A stretch of DNA of 9,682 nucleotides from Oscillospiraceae bacterium (lineage in GTDB: Bacteria; Bacillota; Clostridia; Oscillospirales; Ruminococcaceae). Shown here piece by piece: positions 1 through 6,611 of the stretch (positions are counted from its first letter, which is position 1; every line of letters begins with the position of its first letter). Location of the stretch: contig JAFSHJ010000097.1 in the NCBI GenBank assembly GCA_017440425.1, positions 1 to 9,682 on the forward strand. The letters are read 5' to 3'. The position numbers were made by a program, and so were the translations under genes. The notes below the pieces were generated by a model. That model did no database searches. It saw only the letters and a program-made list of their open reading frames with translations, and was not told where the DNA came from.

Positions 1-1390
1 CCATACCACGGGCAACAACGGCAGCGTGAGAGGTCTGACCGCCGCGAACGGTGAGGATACCCTGAGAGTACTTCATACCCTCGATGTCCTCGGGGCTGGT
101 CTCGAGACGAACGAGAACGACCTTCTCGCCCTTCTTGCCTTCTGCAACGGCATCCTCTGCGGTGAAGACGATCTTACCTGCAGCGGCACCGGGGGAAGCG
201 GCAATACCCTTGCCGATGGGTGTAGCAGCCTTAAGTGCCTTCTGGTCAAATGTGGGATGGAGAAGCATATCGAGGGACTTAGCGTCGATCTGCATAAGAG
301 CTTCTTCTTCGGAGATCATGCCTTCGTCGATGAGGTCGCAGGCGATCTTGATAGCAGCGGCAGCGGTACGCTTACCGTTACGGGTCTGGAGCATATAGAG
401 CTTCTTGTCTTCGATGGTGAACTCCATATCCTGCATATCACGGTAGTGATTTTCGAGGGTCTGGCAAACACCGAGGAACTGCTCATAAACTTCGGGGAGG
501 ATCTCCTGCATCTGGGAGATGGGCATCGGAGTACGAACGCCGGCAACAACGTCTTCGCCCTGTGCGTTCATAAGGAACTCACCCATGAGGCCCTTTTCGC
601 CGGTTGCGGGGTTACGTGTGAAAGCAACACCTGTACCGGAAGTATCACCCATGTTACCGAAAGCCATCATCTGTACGTTAACAGCGGTACCCCAGGAGTA
701 GGGAATATCGTGGTCCATACGATAGATGTTTGCTCTGGGGTTGTCCCAAGAACGGAAAACAGCTTTGATAGCTTCGAAGAGCTGCTCTTTCGGATCGTCG
801 GGGAAGTCCTTGCCGAGCTGGTTCTTATATTCAGCCTTGAACTGGTTTGCGAGGTCTTTCAGGTCATCAGCGGTGAGGTCGACGTCAAATGTAACGCCTT
901 TTTCCTCTTTCATAGCGTCGATGAGCTTCTCGAAGTATTTCTTACCGACTTCCATAACAACGTCGGAGAACATCTGGATAAATCTTCTGTAGCAGTCCCA
1001 AGCCCAACGGGGATTGCCGGATTTAGCAGCGATAACATTAACAACCTCTTCGTTAAGACCAAGGTTAAGAATGGTATCCATCATGCCGGGCATGGAAGCT
1101 CTTGCACCGGAACGTACGGAAACGAGAAGGGGATTTTCCTTATCGCCAAACTTTTTGCCGGTAACTTCTTCCATTTTGACGATGTTTTCAAGGATCTCAG
1201 CCTGAATATCGTCATTGATCTTTCTGCCATCCTCATAATACTGAGTGCAGGCCTCTGTGGAAATGGTGAAACCCTGCGGAACGGGAAGACCGATCTTGGT
1301 CATCTCTGCGAGGTTTGCGCCTTTGCCGCCGAGAAGCTCACGCATGGAAGCGTTGCCTTCGGTAAACATGTAGACATACTTTTTACTCAC
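1..1390 (-). CDS. ppdK: Pyruvate phosphate dikinase, N-terminal 463 residues (3' end beyond the window)
   Basis: PPDK interconverts pyruvate, ATP and phosphate with phosphoenolpyruvate, AMP and pyrophosphate in the cytoplasm; in anaerobic Clostridia it usually works in glycolysis or PEP supply. The reading begins MSKKYVYMFTEGNASMRELL, followed by GGKGANLAEMT and SVRSGARASMPGMMDTILN of the ATP-grasp domain (about residues 20-110). SGTGVAFTRNPATGEKG and RDMQDMEFTIEDKKLYMLQT follow, then the phosphohistidine domain with GGQTSHAAVVARG. The catalytic His falls at residue 455, the same number as in the Clostridium symbiosum enzyme, which supports the chosen start. That start is GTG at 1388-1390, with AGGAGG at 1401-1406, 10 nt upstream. 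The family is about 875 residues, so roughly half is present, ending just past the histidine. The residue usually Met in GGMTSH is Gln here. Identification is secure; truncation is only the window edge. Confidence 0.97.
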   Translation of the reverse strand, partial: MSKKYVYMFTEGNASMRELLGGKGANLAEMTKIGLPVPQGFTISTEACTQYYEDGRKINDDIQAEILENIVKMEEVTGKKFGDKENPLLVSVRSGARASMPGMMDTILNLGLNEEVVNVIAAKSGNPRWAWDCYRRFIQMFSDVVMEVGKKYFEKLIDAMKEEKGVTFDVDLTADDLKDLANQFKAEYKNQLGKDFPDDPKEQLFEAIKAVFRSWDNPRANIYRMDHDIPYSWGTAVNVQMMAFGNMGDTSGTGVAFTRNPATGEKGLMGEFLMNAQGEDVVAGVRTPMPISQMQEILPEVYEQFLGVCQTLENHYRDMQDMEFTIEDKKLYMLQTRNGKRTAAAAIKIACDLIDEGMISEEEALMQIDAKSLDMLLHPTFDQKALKAATPIGKGIAASPGAAAGKIVFTAEDAVAEGKKGEKVVLVRLETSPEDIEGMKYSQGILTVRGGQTSHAAVVARGM

Positions 1391-1426
1391 TAAAAATCAA
1401 CCTCCTGATTTACTTTTCATCATATT

Positions 1427-1435
1427 ATTATATCA
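1427..1435 (-). promoter_or_regulatory. Extended -10 promoter of ppdK
   Basis: On the minus strand the sequence reads TGATATAAT, a perfect TATAAT at 1427-1432 with the TG of an extended -10 element at 1434-1435. No good -35 hexamer lies 17 bp upstream, which is typical of extended -10 promoters. It is about 37 bp upstream of the GTG start, giving a short leader that carries the AGGAGG site. Confidence 0.6.
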
Positions 1436-1612
1436 AACAATCGCAAATTTTTCCATATAAAAAATAAGATTTTTTGCAATAATCTTAAATTTGCTTGCTT
1501 TGTACAATTATTGTTGTTAAAGAATTCAGCAACTATAAATAATTGACAAAGAAAGCGTGTAATAATGGGATTTGCAAACTGTTTTAATATCTGAAAAAGG
1601 GGGAACCTGCGC

Positions 1613-1673
1613 AAAAAAATGAAAAAATATTCATACACACAAAGATACAGCCCTTGCTGTTCTGCCGGACTGT
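1613..1673 (-). ncRNA. Candidate short RNA or attenuated leader upstream of ppdK
   Basis: Directly downstream of the promoter at 1690-1718, the minus-strand transcript would contain ACAGTCC (1667-1673) pairing with GGGCTGT (1647-1653), 7 pairs including one G-U, around a 13-nt loop. A weaker AT hairpin follows, ATGAA (1630-1634) with TTCAT (1619-1623), and a run of seven T (1613-1619) comes straight after. The order promoter, GC hairpin, weak hairpin, T run suggests a transcript of about 70 nt or an attenuator. The terminator stem is only 5 bp, so this stays tentative; no known RNA family was recognised. Confidence 0.25.
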
Positions 1674-1689
1674 AAATTTGACTGTTCTT

Positions 1690-1718
1690 ATTATATCTTA
1701 TTTTGTAAAAATATTCAA
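1690..1718 (-). promoter_or_regulatory. Second minus-strand promoter upstream of ppdK
   Basis: The minus strand has TTGAAT at 1713-1718 and a perfect TATAAT at 1690-1695, separated by exactly 17 bp, a near-consensus sigma-A type promoter. Transcription would start near 1683 and run toward ppdK, about 290 nt before its start codon. It could drive a long ppdK leader or a separate short RNA. Activity is inferred from sequence alone. Confidence 0.5.
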
Positions 1719-1760
1719 GGGAAAATGGCAAAATACTCAAACAAAAGAGGAAAAAACAGG

Positions 1761-2902
1761 TTAAATAATAATGTCGTTATATTCGGAATTGATCTCTCCG
1801 TTTTGGTCAAACATGGGAATTATCCGATTTCCGGGGATTGTGACAAGATAGCGGTTAATAATGGTTTCCCCAATTGCATTTCCGTTGTCATAGGTGCGTC
1901 GCGAAAGGGTGACAGCATAATAGCAGCAGCCCTTTCCATCCAGCAGTTCGCTTACTTCAAGGTAATATTCACCGGAAAGAGGATCGTCTCCTTCAGCAAC
2001 ATCCAGAAGCATAGTTTTATCGGAGAGATATTTCCAGCTGTATTTGGATGAGAACTCTTCGGTGATATATTCCACAGCAGAAACAAGGGATTCTTTTGCG
2101 GTGGGCACGTCAATAGTATCGTTGGTGTAATCCACGTGGGAGAAGGTGCTGTCATTCAAAAAGTATTCGCCGCTGTCGGAGATGAAATGATTCTTTATAA
2201 TTATATAGTTGGCAGAGACGTCTCCGTGAGTGATGGAAACTCTGAAATCCGAAAAAGCTTCAAAAGCATCGGCAGGTATGGCAAGACCGTAGCCTGAGGG
2301 GGAATCGCTCTTTTTATAGAGGAGGGTTTGTTCGGATTGATCTTTATCGTTGAGTTTAAAGCCGTAAATTTCAATGGTGGTGTTATTATAAATGGGGAGG
2401 AAGAGCAGATGGGGTGCTGCGGACTCTGTCTGGGAAAGAAACTCAAGTCCGGAAACAGCGCTGAAATGTGCTTTGAGGGGGGCCGGAAGAAGAAGCGCCA
2501 ATGCGTCTTTGCGCTCTTTAAAGCCGAGAGTTGTAAGTGCGGAATTTATATGGTCTGATGTCTGCGGGAGATCGTCCGGCTCTTTTTATCGGTGTCAGCC
2601 TGGGTTTCCGAAGATTCATCGGAGGTTTCAACCTGAGAGGATTGGGAAGAGGTGGGAACTTTATCGTTTTCGATCTCTTTGTCAGCTGACGGTTCGTTTT
2701 CGGAGGAATCATCGGGCTCGCTGCTGTGAGATTCCTGCGAAGAAGAAAGCTCATTGGTGACTGATGATACCAGAGAGGCAGAATCGTGTTTTAAAGAGCC
2801 TGCTGCGCTGCCGAATATTTCACTTTCGAAATAACATCCGGAAAAGGTGATGAGGGAAGAGCAGCAACAGGAGCAAAGAAGTAAAGAAATAATTTTTCGC
2901 AT
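1761..2902 (-). pseudogene. Lipoprotein of unknown function, split by a -1 frameshift
   Basis: The gene starts at ATG 2900-2902, with AGGA 8 nt upstream. The N-terminus MRKIISLLLCSCCCSSLITF is a signal peptide with lipobox FSGC; the lipid-modified Cys would be residue 23. The hydrophobic core is unusual in holding four more cysteines (10, 12, 13, 14). A Ser/Asp/Glu-rich tether follows to about residue 107. This frame then stops at 2546-2548, giving 118 aa. A second frame opens right after an A5 run (plus-strand T5 at 2583-2587) and runs 273 codons to TAA at 1761-1763. It has no ribosome binding site, only an internal TTG near 2501. One extra A would join them into about 380 aa, reading on as KKEPDDLPQTSDHINSALTT. 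The C-terminal part has no Cys lipobox or membrane segment and matches no family I recognise. A cell-surface protein is likely if intact. Frameshift mutation, sequencing error or, less likely, programmed slippage could explain the break. Confidence 0.75.
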
Positions 2903-2929
2903 ATAAAGTATCCTATAATTCAACAAGTG

Positions 2930-3006
2930 TTTACTGTATTCTTCATTTTACTGTGTAATACAATTATAGCACGGCAAATAGAGAGGAATTGAATAAAAAC
3001 AGTAAA
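2930..3006. repeat. Three ACAGTAAA boxes around the lipoprotein promoter
   Basis: ACAGTAAA occurs on the minus strand at 2930-2937 and 2947-2954, a direct repeat offset by 17 bp, and on the plus strand at 2999-3006. The first two lie between the predicted transcription start and the start codon, the third just upstream of the -35 region. This arrangement would suit a repressor. The related CAGTAAACA also appears at 6561-6569 (plus) and its reverse complement at 2928-2936 and 9423-9431. No regulator is assigned. Confidence 0.35.
2963..2971 (-). promoter_or_regulatory. Extended -10 promoter of the lipoprotein gene
   Basis: The minus strand reads TGCTATAAT: a perfect TATAAT at 2963-2968 preceded by TGC. 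The -35 region is poor. Start of transcription would be near 2956, giving a leader of about 54 nt before the ATG at 2902. It is divergent from the gltX promoter 80 bp away. Confidence 0.6.
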
Positions 3007-3052
3007 GAATTTATTAATTATTTAATATTAAAGCGGGTATTGAAAAATTCTC

Positions 3053-3081
3053 TTGAAAGATTGGGAGAAATATGCTATTAT
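3053..3081 (+). promoter_or_regulatory. Promoter of the gltX-glnS operon
   Basis: TTGAAA at 3053-3058 and TATTAT at 3076-3081 are 17 bp apart, and TGC directly before the -10 gives an extended -10. The start of transcription would be near 3088, leaving a leader of about 100 nt before gltX. That leader is too short for a T-box element and I see no T-box sequence (AGGGTGGnACCGCG-like) in it. Confidence 0.7.
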
Positions 3082-3141
3082 AAACTAGTATGGGTATGTG
3101 CACGAACTGTGCCTGTCTAAACACTTAAACAGAAAAATAAT

Positions 3142-3189
3142 GAGAGGAAAAGCCGGGACAAAACTGTTGTCTTCGGTGCCTGAAAAATT
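3142..3189 (+). promoter_or_regulatory. gltX leader: upstream purine-rich site, hairpin, then start codon
   Basis: The best Shine-Dalgarno-like stretch, GAGAGGAAA at 3142-3150, sits 39 nt before the ATG at 3190. Between them GACAA (3157-3161) pairs with TTGTC (3167-3171), extended by G-U pairs and CC/GG out to 3152 and 3177 with one bulged C. The nearer weak site GGTG (3175-3178) is inside this stem. Folding would bring the upstream site to about 14 nt from the ATG while hiding the near one. This could control translation of gltX; it is inference from pairing only. Confidence 0.4.
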
Positions 3190-4842
3190 ATGGATTATAA
3201 TTATTTGGCTGAGTTGCTGTTCCCGAATGTTAAGCAGACTGTAGCAGACCTTGAGGAGAAATATCCCAACAGAGATCTTCCCGAAGGTGCAAAGGTCACA
3301 CGTTTTTCACCCAGCCCCACAGGATATGTCCACATCGGTGCAATGTACGGTGTGCTGACAGATGAGCGCCTTGCACATCAGAGCGGCGGTGTGTTCTATC
3401 TCAGAATAGAAGATACCGATGCGAAGAGAGAGATCGAAAACGGCGTAAGTATCATCTGCGATACCTTTGCAGAACTGGGCATAGAGTTTGATGAGGGTGC
3501 TTCTTCCGAGGGAGGAAGAGGAAATTACGGACCTTACCGACAGCGTGAGCGTGTTGAAATATACCACACAGTGGCAAAAGAGTTTGTAAAGCTGGGCAGA
3601 GCATATCCCTGCTTCTGCACAGAGGAAGAACTGGCAGAAATGAGAGCCCGTCAGGAAGAGCAGAAGGCAAACTTCGGCTATTACGGCGAATGGGCGAAAT
3701 ATCGCGAATGCCCCATTGAAACCGTTGAGCAGCTGCTTAAAGAGGGCAAACCCTATGTATTGCGTTTCCGCAGCCTGGGCGATATCTCCCGCAGAGTAAA
3801 GCAGGACGACCTTATCAGAGGAACTCTTGATTTTCCGCAGAACGATATCGACCACGTAATGCTCAAGTCCGACGGTGTTCCCACATATCACTTTGCACAT
3901 GTGGTTGACGATCACTTTATGCGTACAACACACGTTATCCGCGGTGAAGAATGGCTGGCGACTCTGCCGCTTCACGTTGAGATGTTTGAAGCTATCGGCT
4001 GGAAACGCCCCAAATACGGACACACAGCTCAGGTCATGAAGCTGGACGGAGACTCCAAGCGCAAGCTCTCCAAGAGAAAAGACCCCGAAGCAGATATGCG
4101 TTTCTATTCCCAGCAGGGTTATTATGTTCCCGCAATCAAGGAATATCTGATGACACTCATCAACTCCAACTTTGAGGAGTGGCGCATTGCCAACCCGAAC
4201 GAACCTTTTGAGAACTTTAAGTTCAACATTAAAAAGGCGGGCGTATCCGGTGCGCTGTTCGATCTTTTGAAGCTGGATGACATCAGCAAAAACGTTATCT
4301 CCAAACTTTCCGCAGACGTTGTCTACGACAACACAGTTGCCTGGGCAGAGAAATATGACGAGCAGCTTTATGCATTGCTTACAAGGGACAGAGATTATAC
4401 TGTTTCCATCCTCTCCATCGGCAGAGGCGGCGCAAAGCCCAGAAAAGACTTTGCAAAATGGAGCGATGTCCGCGGTTACCTTGATTTCTTCTTCGATGAG
4501 CTGTTTGCTCCCGCATATGATTTCCCCGAAAATGTTTCCAAGGAAGATGCGGTTGCGGTTCTTGAAAAATATAAAACAGTTTACGATCCCGAAGACGAGC
4601 AGACCGTATGGTTCGGCAAGATAAAGGCAATTGCGGAAGAACTTGGATTTGCTCCCGAGACCAAGCTCTATAAAAAGAACCCCGAGCAGTATAAAGGTCA
4701 CGTGGGCGATATAAGCATGGTGCTGAGAGTTGCGATCACCGGCAGACAGAATTCTCCGGATATGCAGATGGTTATGTCCATCCTCGGCAAAGAGAGAACA
4801 GTAGAGAGGATCAATGCGGCTCTTGCAGAGCTTAACAAATAA
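3190..4842 (+). CDS. gltX: Glutamate--tRNA ligase (GluRS), clostridial long form
   Basis: This class I synthetase charges tRNA-Glu with glutamate in the cytoplasm, using ATP. The protein is 550 residues, longer than the roughly 470 of E. coli, with the N-terminal extension MDYNYLAELLFPNVKQTVAD seen in clostridial forms. The HIGH-type motif is in PSPTGYVHIGA (HIGA at residues 48-51), followed by YLRIEDTD. The KMSKS-type motif is KLSKR at 292-296, inside SKRKLSKRKDPEADM. C141-x-C143 and C174 could be remains of the zinc site of bacterial GluRS. The ATG at 3190 is forced by an in-frame TGA at 3181, three codons upstream. Its ribosome binding site is weak (see leader). glnS follows 40 bp after the stop. 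Whether the enzyme is strict for tRNA-Glu cannot be read from the sequence, but a partner GlnRS next door makes strict charging plausible. Confidence 0.96.
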   Translation: MDYNYLAELLFPNVKQTVADLEEKYPNRDLPEGAKVTRFSPSPTGYVHIGAMYGVLTDERLAHQSGGVFYLRIEDTDAKREIENGVSIICDTFAELGIEFDEGASSEGGRGNYGPYRQRERVEIYHTVAKEFVKLGRAYPCFCTEEELAEMRARQEEQKANFGYYGEWAKYRECPIETVEQLLKEGKPYVLRFRSLGDISRRVKQDDLIRGTLDFPQNDIDHVMLKSDGVPTYHFAHVVDDHFMRTTHVIRGEEWLATLPLHVEMFEAIGWKRPKYGHTAQVMKLDGDSKRKLSKRKDPEADMRFYSQQGYYVPAIKEYLMTLINSNFEEWRIANPNEPFENFKFNIKKAGVSGALFDLLKLDDISKNVISKLSADVVYDNTVAWAEKYDEQLYALLTRDRDYTVSILSIGRGGAKPRKDFAKWSDVRGYLDFFFDELFAPAYDFPENVSKEDAVAVLEKYKTVYDPEDEQTVWFGKIKAIAEELGFAPETKLYKKNPEQYKGHVGDISMVLRVAITGRQNSPDMQMVMSILGKERTVERINAALAELNK

Positions 4843-4882
4843 TAAACAGATATATTTTAACTTTACAGAAGGGCAGAGATAT

Positions 4883-6553
4883 ATGGAAGATATCAACAAC
4901 ACAAGCAATTTTATACACGATATCATCGATAGCGATATCGCTGAGGGCAGAGTTCCCGCAGATGAGATACACACCCGTTTCCCGCCTGAACCCAACGGCT
5001 ATCTCCACATCGGAAGCGCCAAGGCTATATGGATCAACAAGGGCACAGCACTTAAATACGGCGGTAAGTTCAACCTTCGTTACGATGATACCAACCCCGT
5101 AAGAGAAGACGACGAATATGTCCGCTCCATCGAGGAAGATCTTCGCTGGTTGGGCGCTGAGCCGGACGGCGGAATCTACTACGGCTCCGACTATTTTGAA
5201 AAATGTTACGAGTTTGCTATCAAGCTCATTAAAGAGGGCAAGGCTTATGTCTGCGACCTCAACTCCGAAGAGATGCGTGCCTACAGAGGCACTCTCACCG
5301 AGCCCGGAAAAGAGAGCCCATACCGCAACCGCTCCGTTGAAGAAAACCTTGATCTTTTTGAGCGCATGAAGAACGGCGAATTCCCCGACGGAAGCCACAC
5401 TCTCCGCGCAAAGATCGATATGGCATCTCCCAATATGAACATGAGAGACCCTGCCATCTACCGCATCGTGCACACTGCCCACCACAGACAGGGCACAAAG
5501 TGGTGCATCTATCCTCTCTATGATTATGCACATCCAATTCAGGATGCTCTTGAGGGAATTTCCCACTCTCTCTGCTCCATTGAGTTTGAGAACCACCGTC
5601 CTCTCTACGACTGGGTCGTAAACAACATCGGTTTTGAGAAAAAACCTCATCAGTATGAGTTCGCACGCCTCAATCTCACTCACACAGTAATGAGCAAGAG
5701 ATACCTCCGCGAGCTTGTTGAGACGGGTCTTGTAGACGGCTGGGATGATCCCCGTATGCCCACCCTCTGCGGTCTTCGCCGCCGCGGTTACACTCCCGAA
5801 TCCATCATTGAATTTGTGCGCCGTGCAGGTGTTGCAAAGGCATACAGCATTGTTGACATCCAGCTGCTTGAGCACTGCATCCGTGAAGAGCTGAACACCA
5901 CCGCACAGAGACGCATTGCCGTGCTTGATCCCATAAAGGTCACCATCAGCAACTATCCGGAAGACAAAACAGAGTATTTCGATCTTCCCAACAATCCCAG
6001 CGATCCCGAAGCAGGCACACGTAAAGTTCCCTTCACCAAAGAGCTCTACATCGACCGCTCCGATTTCTCCGATAACCCACCTCCCAAGTTCTTCCGTCTC
6101 AAGCCGGGCGGAGAGGTTCGTCTTATGGGCGCATACATCGTGAAATACGAAGATGTCATCAAAGATGCTGAAGGCAACATCACAGAGATAATCTGTTCTG
6201 CAGACCTTGAAACCGGCAACGGCAACCCCGTGGACGGACGTAAGGTAAAGGGTACCATCCATTGGGTATCTTCCAAGCACGCAATAGATGCAGATGCAAT
6301 GCTCTATGATTATCTTTTCACCATCGAGAACGTATTTGATATTCCCGAAGGCAAAGGCTACGGCGACTACCTCAATCCCGATTCCGTCAAGAAGCTCACA
6401 AGCTGCAAGCTTGAGCCGTCTCTTGCTGATGCAAAACCGGGTGAGAGATTCCAGTTTGTAAGAATGGGTTATTTCTGCGCAGACAGCCGCCACCCCAACA
6501 CTTTCAACCGCATTGTAACTCTTAAGGACAGTTGGGAAAAGGGCAAAAAATAA
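4883..6553 (+). CDS. glnS: Glutamine--tRNA ligase (GlnRS)
   Basis: GlnRS charges tRNA-Gln directly with glutamine, replacing the indirect GatCAB amidation route used by most Firmicutes. From ATG 4883 the protein is 556 residues, close to the E. coli enzyme (about 554). It has RFPPEPNGYLHIGSAKA with HIGS at residues 42-45, LRYDDTNP, the GlnRS pattern CIYPLYDYAHPIQDALEGIS, and VMSKR at 269-273 as the KMSKS motif. The C-terminal half is the anticodon-binding beta-barrel region, with FFRLKPGGEVRLMGAY. No YqeY domain is fused at the end, unlike the GlnRS/YqeY fusion common in related bacteria. The start is chosen for AGAAGGG at 4867-4873, 9 nt upstream; a longer frame from 4814 would overlap gltX and lacks such a site. 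The gene is almost certainly co-transcribed with gltX. GlnRS in bacteria is generally held to have come from eukaryotes by transfer. Confidence 0.97.
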   Translation: MEDINNTSNFIHDIIDSDIAEGRVPADEIHTRFPPEPNGYLHIGSAKAIWINKGTALKYGGKFNLRYDDTNPVREDDEYVRSIEEDLRWLGAEPDGGIYYGSDYFEKCYEFAIKLIKEGKAYVCDLNSEEMRAYRGTLTEPGKESPYRNRSVEENLDLFERMKNGEFPDGSHTLRAKIDMASPNMNMRDPAIYRIVHTAHHRQGTKWCIYPLYDYAHPIQDALEGISHSLCSIEFENHRPLYDWVVNNIGFEKKPHQYEFARLNLTHTVMSKRYLRELVETGLVDGWDDPRMPTLCGLRRRGYTPESIIEFVRRAGVAKAYSIVDIQLLEHCIREELNTTAQRRIAVLDPIKVTISNYPEDKTEYFDLPNNPSDPEAGTRKVPFTKELYIDRSDFSDNPPPKFFRLKPGGEVRLMGAYIVKYEDVIKDAEGNITEIICSADLETGNGNPVDGRKVKGTIHWVSSKHAIDADAMLYDYLFTIENVFDIPEGKGYGDYLNPDSVKKLTSCKLEPSLADAKPGERFQFVRMGYFCADSRHPNTFNRIVTLKDSWEKGKK

Positions 6554-6559
6554 ATTGAT

Positions 6560-6580
6560 GCAGTAAACATTTGCTTTTTT
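6560..6580 (+). terminator. Weak possible terminator after glnS
   Basis: GCAG at 6560-6563 can pair with TTGC at 6571-6574 (three Watson-Crick pairs and one G-U, 7-nt loop), followed by six T at 6575-6580. The stem is too short to be a confident terminator. It may only reduce read-through into the AraC-type gene, which has no clear promoter of its own in the 58-bp gap. Confidence 0.2.
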
Positions 6581-6611
6581 GGAACATATAAAGGAGGTGA
6601 GAAGTGGTCGG

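Larger units (their letters stand above)
1391..1760. other. AT-rich intergenic region between ppdK and the broken lipoprotein gene
   Basis: This 370-bp stretch has no convincing gene. It holds the ppdK ribosome binding site and proximal promoter, a nested inverted repeat at 1443-1494, and a second minus-strand promoter at 1690-1718 with hairpins downstream. The repeat has GCAAATTT at 1443-1450 facing AAATTTGC at 1487-1494, with TAAGATT at 1465-1471 facing AATCTTA at 1481-1487 inside it. It lies just upstream of the ppdK -10 element, where an operator or activator site would sit; that role is inference. A 106-codon minus-strand frame at 1420-1740 is rejected as AT-rich chance. Confidence 0.6.

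Noticed and set aside
26..1393. 455-codon open frame antisense to ppdK, and similar frames of 562, 601 and 321 codons opposite gltX (3307-4995), glnS (4832-6637) and the binding protein (8160-9125)
   Set aside because: All four are codon-aligned with the sense genes. Such antisense frames stay open when the sense gene rarely uses TTA, CTA and TCA codons. The sense proteins carry clear family motifs; the antisense products do not.
1542..1564. Plus-strand TTGACA as a -35 element
   Set aside because: The hexamer 17 bp downstream is TGGGAT, a poor -10, and no plus-strand gene follows.
1420..1740. 106-codon minus-strand frame in the gap before ppdK
   Set aside because: It is AT-rich, full of Phe, Ile, Leu and Asn, has no ribosome binding site, and overlaps both predicted promoters and hairpins.
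1725..2760. Plus-strand frames across the lipoprotein gene (1725-2051, 2328-2558, 2392-2760)
   Set aside because: They are short, overlap one another in different frames, and lie opposite a minus-strand gene with a signal peptide and good start.
3140..3244. Possible leader peptide from ATG 3140 overlapping the start of gltX
   Set aside because: There is no ribosome binding site before it and no run of Glu or Gln codons as an attenuator peptide would need.
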